A DNA stretch of 64,000 nt from an uncultured Bacteroidales bacterium (GCA_947165255.1 CAMUZR010000004.1:1-64000); one strand, 5' to 3'; positions 52,082-61,730 are shown, numbered from the stretch's first letter. Program-made: numbers and translations. Notes: generated from the letters alone by a model not told the origin.

Positions 52082-52927
52082 TTACGCTTCAGAAAAGAGG
52101 CGGAGCAGTTCGGGAGCATAAGTTTTGGATACGGGAATGTTGCCCACGTTGGGTACGTCCATTTCGGCAGAAACGCCTTCGGGAGTGCGGCGTATTATTT
52201 TGATTTTATTGAGGTTGACAAAGTAGGAACGATGGCAACGGACAAGGCCATTGCTGCTGCAGACTTTTTCGACTCCTTTGAGGGAGTTGCGAAGGCTGTA
52301 GCGGACGAGTTTGCCGTTGTCGTCGTATAGGATATTGACATAATTGCCAGCAGACTCGATGGATATGACACGGTCGGCGCTTACGACTAATTTGGTGTTA
52401 CCTTTTTCGTCGTTGAAACGTACCATGCCGACCTCGTTGTGCTCTACGCCTCTACGCAATTCCTCGAGTTCGTCTTGGACTTTGACGAGTTGAAGGGTCT
52501 GCTCTTTGAGTTGCATCATTAGCCAAAAGATGAAGTAGGGGATGATGTTGAGGCAGAAGTAGGAAAGCATGGCTTGGGGTAATAGCGCAAAAAAAGGTGA
52601 GTGAAGGTAGATGGAGAGGAAGAGGTCGACGAAAAGACTGCCTACTATCATTTCGAGCAGTAGCCAGATGAGGTATTCGTTGCGGTTGAGCGAACGGGTG
52701 AAAGGGAGGAAGCAGAGCAAGCTACGGCTTAGCATGGCGGTGGCCATTTCGATGGAGGCAACGATGGGCAGGCAGAGACTGGCACCGTTATCCCACCCGT
52801 TGGTCCATGCGTCGTAGAAATGGAGTTTGGGACTGTATATGGAGATAAAAAGAATGGAATACACCGGGAGAGCGATGCAGAATATTAAGTTGGGTTTGAG
52901 TTTGAAGTATATTTCGCTTATTCTCAT
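52082..52927 (-). CDS. Membrane-bound LytTR-family transcriptional regulator
   Basis: A 281-residue protein. Four hydrophobic segments (about 14-33, 50-72, 85-105, 115-139) are followed by a short coiled-coil (LKEQTLQLVKVQDELEELRRG) and a LytTR DNA-binding domain from about 175 (ISIESAGNYVNILY, RYSLRNSLKGVEK, CHRSYFVNLNKI). There is no receiver domain, so it probably senses a membrane signal directly. Its start overlaps the tamB stop by 4 bp (ATGA type), so translation is coupled. Confidence 0.85.
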   Translation of the reverse strand: MRISEIYFKLKPNLIFCIALPVYSILFISIYSPKLHFYDAWTNGWDNGASLCLPIVASIEMATAMLSRSLLCFLPFTRSLNRNEYLIWLLLEMIVGSLFVDLFLSIYLHSPFFALLPQAMLSYFCLNIIPYFIFWLMMQLKEQTLQLVKVQDELEELRRGVEHNEVGMVRFNDEKGNTKLVVSADRVISIESAGNYVNILYDDNGKLVRYSLRNSLKGVEKVCSSNGLVRCHRSYFVNLNKIKIIRRTPEGVSAEMDVPNVGNIPVSKTYAPELLRLFSEA

Positions 52928-55900
52928 TGTATAGTGAGGGGCTTCTTTTTCTTACGCATCCAAGGGAAGAGTTCGTATATAGAGTCGAAATCTTTGGATA
53001 GTTTCACGCCAAGGCCCTGCTTGTAGGGAAGCTCGGTACGAGTATAGTAGCTGGTGTTGGAACGGTGGAATCCGTAAAAGTTGAAGTAGGGGTTGAATTT
53101 GTAGCCTACTTCTACGTCGCCAACGAGGGTGCGAGTTTGGTTGAGTTCTACTTCGTTGTTGCTATATCCAAAGGTTGACTCGAAGTAAAAGTTGTTCCAC
53201 CTCTTACTGATGCCGACGTCTATTTGCCCTTGGGTAGTGGTGGTGGCTGCTTGGTATTTTATGTCAACGTCGAGGAAAGGTATTATGCTGGAAATAATGC
53301 TGCCAGCAGTGTTTGTAATCATGCTGATGCTGTTGAATCCACCGTTTTCCTCATCGCTGCTAGTGCCAACCGAAGCGAAGGAGTTGAGCAGCAGAAGCGA
53401 GATGGATTGGTTGAGCATTTCGAGTTCGTTGTTTTTATCGATGTATGAAAAGACTTGGTCGGACACGCTTTGTTCGGCATTGGGCAGTTGGATGTCGAAT
53501 TTGATAGAGGGATTCTGAAGTGTGCCGGAAAGGTTGATGATGTCGTGGACTTGGACATAGGAGTCGTTAGTGATGGTAGATACGGAATTGTTCATGAGTG
53601 ATGCCAGATTGGTGCGGAGACCATAGACAGCGCTGATGTTGAAACGAGCATCGTTGATGTTGCCGGGGAAGTTGATGGTGCTACCTTCTTGGATGGTGAA
53701 GTTGCGGGAAACGAGTTGCATGAGCGACAGTTTAAAACTGCCGGAGGTGAATTCGTAGTCACCCAAAATATCAGGTGGGTTGTTATTGTGGAGGCTTAGC
53801 TGGATGTCACCCTTACCGACGGCATTGACGTTTACGCCTAATTGGTCGAAATCCATGGGGAGATTCAGGCTCATGCCCGGGGTGACGGTTAGATTGAGCA
53901 GTAGGTCGAAGTTACTGTTGTTGGATTTCACAGGCTGTCTTACAGAGGGTTGGTTGTTGTAGGAGTTAGATATGAATGTAATGAAGAGGTTGTCTTCGGA
54001 TACCTGTTTGGAGTTGTCGATAGGGACATATATCTCGCTGCCATTGAGAGTGGATGCGGTGGCAGTAATCTGTAGGTTGTCAACTGGTCCGCTAATACGG
54101 CCATTGGCTGATGCAAGAAGCCTACCGTAGAAATCGTCTTCGGCCACTCCAATTTTGTCAAGGACTAAAAGGCGAGGGGTGTTCACGTCCAAGTCGAGTA
54201 CGAATTTGCCTTCGTCCAGGACGATAATGCCGTTGGCAGTAATGGCGTTGTCTAGTTTGTCGTGTATTAGAAAGTTCTGAAGTCGGAGGGAATCGTTTAC
54301 GATTTTGAATTCGTTTTTAAAATAATAGGTGACTCCAGTGGGGGAAAGCTCTAGCAGACCATCGTTGATGGTTAGTGTCCCGTTTACAATAGGGTGAGAG
54401 ACAGTGCCTTTTACCATGAGGTCGCCATCGAGGTTGCCATCAATGTTAGAGGAGAAATCTTTTACAAAAGGCCGGATTGTTTCCAACGCTACATTCTCAA
54501 TGCCAAGGTCGAAGTCGAGTGTGGGGTCTTTTGTAGCCATGGATATGGAACCGTGGACTTCGATGGGATAGTGATAGGCACCGTCTCGAAAGTGTTCGGC
54601 CTGTAGATCGAGAAGAATTTTGTTATCGTCAATAGCGTAGTTGGAACTGATGGTCACAAGCCCGGCTTCTTGTCCGTTGACGGAGCAGTTGTCGACAGAC
54701 AAGTTGGCGTCGAAATAGGGGTTGCTGCTCAGCCCACGAAGATGAAGATTGCCGTTGAGCCGACCTTCGAGTTGAACTAAATGGCTGGGGATGAGTAGGC
54801 TGTCTAGGTGATCCAGAACAAAGTCGTTGAAAGTGGCTTTGACAAAGTCAGTTTCTTTCTTTTGCATCATGACGTTGATGGCAATGGATTGCCCGAGGCC
54901 GTAAACCCTCAGACTGTCAACTTGAAGCCGTTCTCTATTCATTTTGATGCCGTTGGAACAGACGAGGGTCCAAGGTTGGCCGGCAGCGTAGAATGTAGGA
55001 CGTGAAATCATCAGTTTATTGTCGGAGGAGGAACTGTTTAAGAAGAATTCTAAATCGCCTTCGTTATAGGCGGGGGACTTGTTGTCGCTCCACTGTAGTC
55101 TGAGGTTGCTGATGTATGAGCCTAGGATGGCAGTGATGTTCATGTTGTTGGTCAGCACAAAATCGCCAAGGGTGAGGCTGCTGGCTCGGATGTTCATCTG
55201 ATAGTTTTCACCCACGGAATTACTGTTGAAACCAACGTCGGCAAGTTTTGCGTTGCCAAAAGCGAGCAGGTCGGATCGAAAGACGGCTTTGAGGACTTCG
55301 CCATAGTTGTAGCTTCCATGCAGGGAAGTTCCTGAGGCAATTGCCACTTCGGGCATTATTTTTTGGAAAGAGTTGTTAGCATCATTCCAGATAATGTCGA
55401 AATGAAAGTTATCTTTGTGCAGGGGTGATAAATCTACAGAATCAGCATTTTGGAAAGGATTGTAATAAGTGGGAATAAATCTATCGCAAAAATCCCTTAT
55501 TACTAAGGGAAGGTCTTCGTATTGAAAATAACCCTTCAGTCGCATCAATGCCCAGTCGTTGTTAAGTAGAACTTCCTTGCTACCATGCTCGTTGTTGACG
55601 TTCAGATCTAGCTTGTTTATACTGATGTCTTTGCTGCCCAGTGTGAATCGGGTATCCCGAAGAGTAACTACCCCTGCAAGATTATCGATATTATCGCCAG
55701 AAATGTTGGCTTTGAGGTGAGTGGATAGTTCGACATTGCTGTCGGATTGCAGCAGTTTTAGCTTGGACAGGTGTGCATCGGTCAGGTATAGGTCGGCGCT
55801 GGCAGATTTCTCTAAAAGGTTGGCTGAGGCTTCAAGGTCAAGACCTATCAGAGTGTCTTCTATTACGATATCGGCATTGACTATCTGTTTAGCTATGTCG

Positions 55901-57384
55901 GCAGAGAGGGTGGTACGCCGGATGTTTTGACCTCTGAAGTGTGTGTCATAAAGTCGTCCTTCGATAGAGGCATCCATCTTCTTCAGGTCAAGACTTGTGC
56001 CTTGAAAAGTAAAGTGGAATCCAGTGTGGGATATCCATTCGTTAGGGAGAATGGAACGAATCCCCATGGCTCGAGAGTCGAGATTGCCTACATAAACGTA
56101 GTCATGTACAGTGGAGTCGTAGTGTATGGATGCCTGTGCCTCCAAATCGCCTATCATAGAATTGAGATTTACAAAGGCCTGGCAGTCATGTGTACCGCCT
56201 TTGAGATGCGCATCAATGTCTATGACAGCCATCTGTTGAATTAGGTGGGGCATTATCATTTTGATGGGCTCAGGATGTTTCACTGAGGCTAAATCCTCGT
56301 AATTCGTATGCAAACGGTTTACCAGCACGTCGAATTTTGTTTCGCCGATTATAGGAAGCCCAGACACAGTACCGTTGACAAGTGCATAGCTGCTTTGACC
56401 AAAGGTCACTGCCATGTTGTCGGCATGAAGGTCGGATATCGTTCCGTGAGCATGGCCTACGACGGTGACGTCGGCATCAATTCCCCATAAAGTGGGAGCC
56501 CAGTAGGCAGCTTCGCAAAGGTTAACCTCAGTTCCTTCTTTTAATACCACGTTGTGTTTTACGGTGTTGCAGTAGTCGGCCATCTCTTCCCATCCATGAT
56601 ATGTCATTTCGGCATCAAGAAAAATACGGCTATCGTTAGTTTGTAGGTCAAGATTAGTGGCACGAATGACATGTGGAGAGACTGCCACGTCGGCCGAAAG
56701 GTCGACGATGTGTAAGCCAGAAGCCTCAGTGGTGGTGAAGCTGATTATGCGGCAGGTGACGCTGTCGTTATCAACACGCACGTTGCGGAAATGTCCGGTG
56801 GTGCCGTAGTAACGCATGTGAGGAATGCTTACACCGTATGGGTAGGAAGGAAGGGTGGGATTCTCAGGCAAGTCCTGAATATAGTCCACGTTGCGAAGAC
56901 GTACTTCGCCAACCTCAACGATGAAATGACTGCCACTAGGGGGAGTGGGGGTGACTCCCTCTGAGAAATAGTTAATTATAAAATCGAGATTGGTACCATA
57001 TCTTCCATCTGGGTATTGAATGGATTCGAAATGATAGCGGCCATTGCGTACCGATACGCGGTCCAGAGATAGGTGGTTAGTGCTGTAAGGAAACCGTTTA
57101 AAACGACATGTGATTCGGTCGCCGAAGTAGATGGTGTCATTGGATGGAGAGATGAGTTCAATTTTGTCTAAAATAATGTGGCTGAAAGGGCTGGCATGAA
57201 TGGCACCTATGCGCACCTTGCCTCCCCACTCTTTTGAGAAGTACCTTCCTGCAGCAGCTCCTAGAAATGATTGCACAACAGTGGTATTGAGCAGGGCAAC
57301 AAGTAAGTATATTCCCATGAAAAGGAATCCCAAGGTTCTTCCGACAATCTTTCCAACAGATGGCTTAGTATCTGATTTCTGCAT
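52924..57384 (-). CDS. tamB: TamB-like translocation and assembly module protein
   Basis: A 1486-residue protein with one N-terminal membrane anchor (about 17-35), a very long stretch of beta strands and a C-terminal DUF490/TamB domain (region with GLRTNLASLMNNSVSTITNDSYVQVHDIINLSGTLQNPSIKFDI, about 1300-1345). TamB-type proteins form a periplasmic bridge used in lipid transport and barrel assembly. It lacks a neighbouring tamA. It ends 4 bp inside the LytTR gene. The upstream region has a 19-bp palindrome at 57463-57481. Confidence 0.88.
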   Translation of the reverse strand: MQKSDTKPSVGKIVGRTLGFLFMGIYLLVALLNTTVVQSFLGAAAGRYFSKEWGGKVRIGAIHASPFSHIILDKIELISPSNDTIYFGDRITCRFKRFPYSTNHLSLDRVSVRNGRYHFESIQYPDGRYGTNLDFIINYFSEGVTPTPPSGSHFIVEVGEVRLRNVDYIQDLPENPTLPSYPYGVSIPHMRYYGTTGHFRNVRVDNDSVTCRIISFTTTEASGLHIVDLSADVAVSPHVIRATNLDLQTNDSRIFLDAEMTYHGWEEMADYCNTVKHNVVLKEGTEVNLCEAAYWAPTLWGIDADVTVVGHAHGTISDLHADNMAVTFGQSSYALVNGTVSGLPIIGETKFDVLVNRLHTNYEDLASVKHPEPIKMIMPHLIQQMAVIDIDAHLKGGTHDCQAFVNLNSMIGDLEAQASIHYDSTVHDYVYVGNLDSRAMGIRSILPNEWISHTGFHFTFQGTSLDLKKMDASIEGRLYDTHFRGQNIRRTTLSADIAKQIVNADIVIEDTLIGLDLEASANLLEKSASADLYLTDAHLSKLKLLQSDSNVELSTHLKANISGDNIDNLAGVVTLRDTRFTLGSKDISINKLDLNVNNEHGSKEVLLNNDWALMRLKGYFQYEDLPLVIRDFCDRFIPTYYNPFQNADSVDLSPLHKDNFHFDIIWNDANNSFQKIMPEVAIASGTSLHGSYNYGEVLKAVFRSDLLAFGNAKLADVGFNSNSVGENYQMNIRASSLTLGDFVLTNNMNITAILGSYISNLRLQWSDNKSPAYNEGDLEFFLNSSSSDNKLMISRPTFYAAGQPWTLVCSNGIKMNRERLQVDSLRVYGLGQSIAINVMMQKKETDFVKATFNDFVLDHLDSLLIPSHLVQLEGRLNGNLHLRGLSSNPYFDANLSVDNCSVNGQEAGLVTISSNYAIDDNKILLDLQAEHFRDGAYHYPIEVHGSISMATKDPTLDFDLGIENVALETIRPFVKDFSSNIDGNLDGDLMVKGTVSHPIVNGTLTINDGLLELSPTGVTYYFKNEFKIVNDSLRLQNFLIHDKLDNAITANGIIVLDEGKFVLDLDVNTPRLLVLDKIGVAEDDFYGRLLASANGRISGPVDNLQITATASTLNGSEIYVPIDNSKQVSEDNLFITFISNSYNNQPSVRQPVKSNNSNFDLLLNLTVTPGMSLNLPMDFDQLGVNVNAVGKGDIQLSLHNNNPPDILGDYEFTSGSFKLSLMQLVSRNFTIQEGSTINFPGNINDARFNISAVYGLRTNLASLMNNSVSTITNDSYVQVHDIINLSGTLQNPSIKFDIQLPNAEQSVSDQVFSYIDKNNELEMLNQSISLLLLNSFASVGTSSDEENGGFNSISMITNTAGSIISSIIPFLDVDIKYQAATTTTQGQIDVGISKRWNNFYFESTFGYSNNEVELNQTRTLVGDVEVGYKFNPYFNFYGFHRSNTSYYTRTELPYKQGLGVKLSKDFDSIYELFPWMRKKKKPLTIQ

Positions 57385-57462
57385 TCGTTGCGTGTAGTTA
57401 TTATTAGTAGACAGAGGCTTTTATTGTACTTAAAATTTAATAACGGCATCTCTAATAAAATA

Positions 57463-57481
57463 TTTTACCAGTATGGTAAAA
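57463..57481. promoter_or_regulatory. Perfect 19-bp palindrome upstream of tamB
   Basis: TTTTACCA, GTA, TGGTAAAA: 8-bp arms with a 3-base centre, 80 bp before the tamB start and 77 bp before the divergent -7 element. Typical operator geometry; the binding protein is unknown. Confidence 0.45.
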
Positions 57482-57557
57482 ATATTTATTGTGAACTCTG
57501 TTCTTTTTTGTCTTTTTATATGAAGAAATTTTTTTTTTTCAATTGAAAATAAATACG

Positions 57558-57565
57558 TATATTTG
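57558..57565 (+). promoter_or_regulatory. -7 element (TATATTTG) of the ypfJ-like gene
   Basis: TATATTTGCAACC, 115 bp before the start at 57680, giving a leader of about 110 bases. Confidence 0.65.
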
Positions 57566-57679
57566 CAACCTGTTTACTTCACCTTGTGCCCATAGTGATA
57601 TTATTATGTGAGAACGTTGGCATCTTATTGGTGAACAAGTGTTTGCGATTTTTTTTATAACCTAAATATTATACATAAA

Positions 57680-58543
57680 ATGAAACTAGACGGAAGACGC
57701 GAAAGCACTCATGTCGAAGACCGCAGAGGCATGTCGACAAAATCTAAAGCAGGCTTAGGTATTGGTGGTACCATAGTGGTAGTGATTATTGCGCTCCTTT
57801 TCGGAGGCAATCCTTCACAAGTGTTGCAACAGTTATCTGGCGCGAGCCCCCAGGTCGTGACCGAAAGCACCAATCGCGAGTTCACCCCCGAAGAACAAGA
57901 ACTTGCCTCCTTTGCCAGCAAAATATTTGCTGGCACCGAAGACGTGTGGAGTGCAATTTTCAAACAAATGGGGCGCACATACGATCCTCCCACTCTTGTG
58001 CTCTACTCCGGAGCCGTTTCTTCGGGCTGTGGCAATGCCACTTCCGAGTCTGGTCCTTTTTATTGCTCTGCCGACCAGAAGGTATATATCGATTTGGAAT
58101 TCTTCATGAACATGAAAAAACAGCTCGGCGCCGACGGTGATTTTGCATACGCCTATGTCATCGCCCATGAGGTTGGCCATCATGTTCAGTACCTCCTCGG
58201 CACTCTCACCAAAGCCCATCAACAGATGGCGCGAGTTGGACAGACTGAGGCCAATCAGATTAGCGTCCGTCTTGAACTCCAAGCCGATTTCTATGCCGGA
58301 GTTTGGGCGTACAACGACAACCAGATGTTTGGCTCCCTCGAGGAAGGAGACATTCAAGAGGCTTTAGATGCTGCCTCCAAGATAGGCGATGACTACTTGC
58401 AGAAGAAAGCACGTGGTTATGCCGTGCCAGATTCGTTTAATCACGGTACTTCGGCTCAACGTTACAAATGGCTTAAAAAGGGACTCACCACAGGTGACGT
58501 TCGCAATGGCGATACCTTCACTCCTAATTATGCCAATCTCTGA
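57680..58543 (+). CDS. Neutral zinc metallopeptidase, YpfJ family
   Basis: A 287-residue protein of the YpfJ family. N-terminal basic stretch, one membrane helix (about 25-42), then the peptidase with SGCGNATSESGPFYCSADQKVYID and the zinc motif HEVGHH (163-168); the conserved LELQADFYAGVW follows with the third ligand. The active domain faces the periplasm. The substrate is unknown. Full length and motifs intact. Confidence 0.88.
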   Translation: MKLDGRRESTHVEDRRGMSTKSKAGLGIGGTIVVVIIALLFGGNPSQVLQQLSGASPQVVTESTNREFTPEEQELASFASKIFAGTEDVWSAIFKQMGRTYDPPTLVLYSGAVSSGCGNATSESGPFYCSADQKVYIDLEFFMNMKKQLGADGDFAYAYVIAHEVGHHVQYLLGTLTKAHQQMARVGQTEANQISVRLELQADFYAGVWAYNDNQMFGSLEEGDIQEALDAASKIGDDYLQKKARGYAVPDSFNHGTSAQRYKWLKKGLTTGDVRNGDTFTPNYANL

Positions 58544-58587
58544 TTTGGCTGTCATGAAAAAAAAACTTGCTATTTTGCTAAATCTTC

Positions 58588-58595
58588 GTATCTTT
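58588..58595 (+). promoter_or_regulatory. -7 element (TATCTTTG) of the barrel gene at 58641
   Basis: TATCTTTGCATCC with TTG at 58565-58567 as -33, 20 bp apart; 45 bp before the ATG. Confidence 0.7.
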
Positions 58596-58640
58596 GCATC
58601 CAAAATTAATTGGTAATAATAAATTAAATCTATATCTAAA

Positions 58641-59621
58641 ATGAAGAAAATCTTTGCTATAGCTTTGCTGCTCGCTGTCATGGGCAGTGCGATGGCTCAA
58701 AATGAAGGCACGAGAGAGTATGTATCTGCATTGATTACTTTCAATGACACCAACATGCTGCCTCAGGATTCTCTCAACAAGTATGGAGTCGTTCTCCAAA
58801 CCCGTTCTGGTCGTATGGCTCATGCCCTCATTGATGCCAACAAATACCAGTCGTTCCTCAACTCCAACCTCGTAGAACGAGTGCAGCCTTCCACCCGAGT
58901 TTATCTTCGCGAAGAGCAAATTAATGCCCAGCATCAGGATGAGCATGCTTGCTGCAAAAATCATGACAAAAATGTCCGCCAAAACCTTATCCCTCAGCAG
59001 GAAATTCTCGATGCCGACGCTGAAGGTTGGTATGTCGGGCTCCTCCTCGGAGGCTCCAGTAACCGTATGGAAGTCAAGTCTGCCCGTTGGGGTGGCGTAT
59101 GGTATATGGGCCGCGGCATCAATCTCGAAGGCCGTGTGGGTTATCAATTCAATCGCTGGTTCGGAGTCCGTTCTGGTCTCGATCTGCTCTCCAAAAATTA
59201 CTACACCCGCCTCAATGTGCTTTATTCCGACGTCACTAACACTTATTCCACAACTTATAACAACCTCTACCTTCAGCTTCCCCTTATGGCTGATTTCTCC
59301 ATTGGTGGTGAGGCATGCCGTATCAATTTCATGTTCGGTGGCTACGCTGGGTACTGGCTGTCTCAGTGGCGTCATGGCTATGTTTACGTGGCCAACGACC
59401 CTCGACCCTTCACAGGCGATGCCTACTCTTTCGTTAAGGGTTCCGACCGTCGTTTCGACGCAGGTCTCGCTGGCGGCCTTGGCCTCTCCCTCCGCGTGGC
59501 TCCCGACTGGATGCTTCATTTCGAGGGCGACTACTACCATGGCCTTGTTAGCACTGCTAAGGATTACAAGACCTACAACCGCACTTGGACCTTCGGCCTT
59601 GGCGTAACCTATCATTTTTAA
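58641..59621 (+). CDS. PorT-like outer-membrane beta-barrel protein
   Basis: A 326-residue exported protein: signal peptide (1-19, AMAQ), an N-terminal soluble part of about 110 residues with a Cys-Cys pair (HACCKNH), then about eight strands (GWYVGLLLGGSS, INLEGRVGYQF, FGVRSGLDLL, LYLQLPLMADFSI, INFMFGGYAGYWLS, RFDAGLAGGLGLSLRV, WMLHFEGDYYHGL, WTFGLGVTYHF) ending in Phe. Resembles the PorT/Omp_b-brl_2 families. Function unknown. Confidence 0.75.
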   Translation: MKKIFAIALLLAVMGSAMAQNEGTREYVSALITFNDTNMLPQDSLNKYGVVLQTRSGRMAHALIDANKYQSFLNSNLVERVQPSTRVYLREEQINAQHQDEHACCKNHDKNVRQNLIPQQEILDADAEGWYVGLLLGGSSNRMEVKSARWGGVWYMGRGINLEGRVGYQFNRWFGVRSGLDLLSKNYYTRLNVLYSDVTNTYSTTYNNLYLQLPLMADFSIGGEACRINFMFGGYAGYWLSQWRHGYVYVANDPRPFTGDAYSFVKGSDRRFDAGLAGGLGLSLRVAPDWMLHFEGDYYHGLVSTAKDYKTYNRTWTFGLGVTYHF

Positions 59622-59709
59622 AATAGGATTTTGTTAATTGTTTCATAACTTTCGTGGCGGCATCTTTGTGATGTCGCCACCTTTTTTCCCCCTTATAATT
59701 CGCATTGTC

Positions 59710-60594
59710 ATGTCACCCCAAGTCGACAAAACCATCATCGTAGACCGTCCTGTTTTCCCCGATTTTCTCAACAGTCGACCGGACGATAGCCATAAAGGCT
59801 TTTTCGGTCATGCCCTCCTTATAGCGGGCAGCTATGGCAAGATGGGCGCTGCAGTTCTGGCTGCACGTGCCTGCCTCCGATCAGGGGTCGGTTTGCTTAC
59901 TGTGCACGTTCCACGCCAGGGTGTCAATATCATGCAGACAGCAGTGCCAGAGGCCATGGTGTCCATCGACGAAAATGAAACCCACTGGACTCATCTTTTC
60001 TCCTCAGCCGACCTTCATAAATTCGATGCTGTTGCCGTTGGCCCTGGTCTGGGCACAGAAAGTCCCCGGCCTCTCCGTGTTCTATTCGAGGCCGCTGAAG
60101 ATAAGCCCCTAGTCCTCGATGCTGATGCGCTCAACATGCTGTCGCGTATGGAGGATTGTTTGCATCTTCTTACCCGCCACTCACAGCACTCCACCACAAT
60201 TCTCACCCCACACGCAAAAGAATTCGAACGGCTTTTTGGACAATATGAATCACTCGAAGAACGTCAGCGTGCACAACGCAGCCTTAGTCAAAGAACCGGT
60301 TCCATAATTGTATATAAGGGTCATCGAACACAAATCTCTGGCCGTCAAGGAGAAATCTACATCAATACTACAGGGAATCCCGGTATGGCTACTGCCGGTA
60401 GTGGCGATGTTTTGACTGGGATATTATTAGCTATTTTGTCGCAAAATAAACATTATCAATTAGATGCAGAAAACTGTGCTACTTTGGGTGTTTGGCTGCA
60501 TGGCAAATCTGCTGATTTTGCACTTCAAAATCAGTCACAATGCAGCATTGTTGCGAGTGATATAATAAAAAATTTACGGTACGTAACCCGCTGA
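59710..60594 (+). CDS. nnrD: ADP-dependent NAD(P)H-hydrate dehydratase
   Basis: A 294-residue NnrD, ribokinase-like fold: SHKGFFGHALLIAGSYGKMGAAVLAARACLRSGVGLLTV, AVGPGLGTE, LVLDADALNML, TPHAKEFERL and the catalytic NPGMATAGSGDVLTG. It repairs hydrated NAD(P)H. The epimerase domain NnrE, often fused at the N-terminus, is missing here. Start ATG 59710 (MSPQVDK); earlier Mets overlap a possible -7 element near 59661-59668. Confidence 0.9.
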   Translation: MSPQVDKTIIVDRPVFPDFLNSRPDDSHKGFFGHALLIAGSYGKMGAAVLAARACLRSGVGLLTVHVPRQGVNIMQTAVPEAMVSIDENETHWTHLFSSADLHKFDAVAVGPGLGTESPRPLRVLFEAAEDKPLVLDADALNMLSRMEDCLHLLTRHSQHSTTILTPHAKEFERLFGQYESLEERQRAQRSLSQRTGSIIVYKGHRTQISGRQGEIYINTTGNPGMATAGSGDVLTGILLAILSQNKHYQLDAENCATLGVWLHGKSADFALQNQSQCSIVASDIIKNLRYVTR

Positions 60595-60664
60595 AAATAT
60601 TGTAAGTAGTGCCTAGTATTAAAATTTTTTTTCAAAAAAATTTGGCTAGTTAAAAAAAAGTGTG

Positions 60665-60672
60665 TATTTTTG
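60665..60672 (+). promoter_or_regulatory. -7 element (TATTTTTG) of tRNA-Asn
   Basis: TATTTTTGCAACC, 34 bp before the tRNA 5' end. Confidence 0.65.
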
Positions 60673-60706
60673 CAACCGCTTTCGAGGGAAAAGCAATAAG
60701 AAATCT

Positions 60707-60780
60707 TCCTCAATAGCTCAGTTGGTTAGAGCACCTGACTGTTAATCAGGGGGTCGCAGGTTCAAGTCCTGCTTGGGGAG
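60707..60780 (+). tRNA. tRNA-Asn (anticodon GTT)
   Basis: Acceptor TCCTCAA (60707-60713) pairs with TTGGGGA (60773-60779) with one T-G pair; discriminator G. Anticodon loop CTGTTAA; T-arm GCAGGTTCAAGTCCTGC. 74 nucleotides, CCA not encoded. Confidence 0.96.
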
Positions 60781-60789
60781 CAAAACAAG

Positions 60790-60816
60790 AGCCGCAAGAG
60801 ATTGCGGCTTTTTTTG
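60790..60816 (+). terminator. Terminator after tRNA-Asn
   Basis: AGCCGCAA pairs with TTGCGGCT, loop GAGA, followed by seven T. Confidence 0.85.
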
Positions 60817-60835
60817 TCGACAACACACAATTGCT

Positions 60836-61084
60836 ATGAACACGGTCGTTATTACCCTTCTCTTCGCCCTTGGCGCCGTTGCCCTCCTCATGGCTGGGCT
60901 CGGAGTCAAAATGATTTTTAAAAAAAATGGCGAGTTTAAACGTCACTGTAGTAGTATGGATCCTTATACAGGGAAAGGCGGTGGTTGCATTTGCTCCAGA
61001 GCAGCCAATGCCAAATGTCACAATGCCGAGAAGTATTCTCCTCTCGAAGTTAACGAGAATCTGATGAAAGAAATAGACCTTTAA
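60836..61084 (+). CDS. Small membrane protein with Cys cluster, NqrM-like
   Basis: An 82-residue protein from ATG 60836 (the longer frame runs back into the tRNA and terminator). One helix (about 4-24) is followed by FKKNGEFKRHC and four Cys in all (HCSS, GGCIC, AKCH). The layout, a helix then GxF/K...C...CxC...C, recalls NqrM, the small protein needed for maturation of Na+-NQR, but identity is not sure. No nqr genes are in the window. A second small membrane protein follows 55 bp downstream. Confidence 0.6.
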   Translation: MNTVVITLLFALGAVALLMAGLGVKMIFKKNGEFKRHCSSMDPYTGKGGGCICSRAANAKCHNAEKYSPLEVNENLMKEIDL

Positions 61085-61139
61085 GCCTTCCCTTTCCATC
61101 ATTTATATAATCACAACTCATCAATTAAAAAGCCAGCCG

Positions 61140-61556
61140 ATGAAACTTCAGTCCAAAATTGCCCTCATCACCCTTTCTTATTTTGTGCTCATGGCCATTG
61201 GGTACATTCTCGTTTTTGTGGCTCTCAATATGGACCAAACCCTGTTTATCCGGTTTCTCATCGGGGGCTCAGGTGTCGTCTGGGCCATCATCTCCATCTG
61301 GTTTGTCTGGTTCAAAACCGACTATAGCCGCCTCTGGAGAGAGCTTCGCTACCGTCGTCAATATAAAAACATTCACAACATTCGCTCGATCAACCCCGAT
61401 TATTACGCCCTTTACCAAAAATATCCCCACTCCATCCGTCGTCATGAGCGCCATTGCATCCACCATCATATATCGCCGCAGGAAATGATAGAAAAGGCCC
61501 TTCGGGTTCCAGAGGAGGAATGGGCAGCGCGTGAGGCCTTTCGTACTCAACTTTAA
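61140..61556 (+). CDS. Hypothetical two-helix membrane protein
   Basis: A 138-residue protein with two helices (about 8-28 and 36-58) and a basic, His-rich cytosolic tail (RRHERHCIHHH at 99-109). No family recognised. It lies 55 bp after the NqrM-like gene and is closed by a terminator at 61585. Confidence 0.65.
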   Translation: MKLQSKIALITLSYFVLMAIGYILVFVALNMDQTLFIRFLIGGSGVVWAIISIWFVWFKTDYSRLWRELRYRRQYKNIHNIRSINPDYYALYQKYPHSIRRHERHCIHHHISPQEMIEKALRVPEEEWAAREAFRTQL

Positions 61557-61584
61557 CATAAATCCTTATTATCACCAGCCATAG

Positions 61585-61616
61585 TCCCTGTAGAAAACGC
61601 TCTGCAGGGATTTTTT
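61585..61616 (+). terminator. Rho-independent terminator
   Basis: TCCCTGTAGA pairs with TCTGCAGGGA (10 bp, one G-T pair), loop six bases, then six T. Confidence 0.85.
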
Positions 61617-61730
61617 ATCTACTATGCTCTATTCATGGGGCTGTCGATATTCCATTAGGCAGTCAGACTGTAAGGCATACGTCATTAAATTAATAGGAAA
61701 TGTTACGACCAGTGGCAAACATGAATGCGT

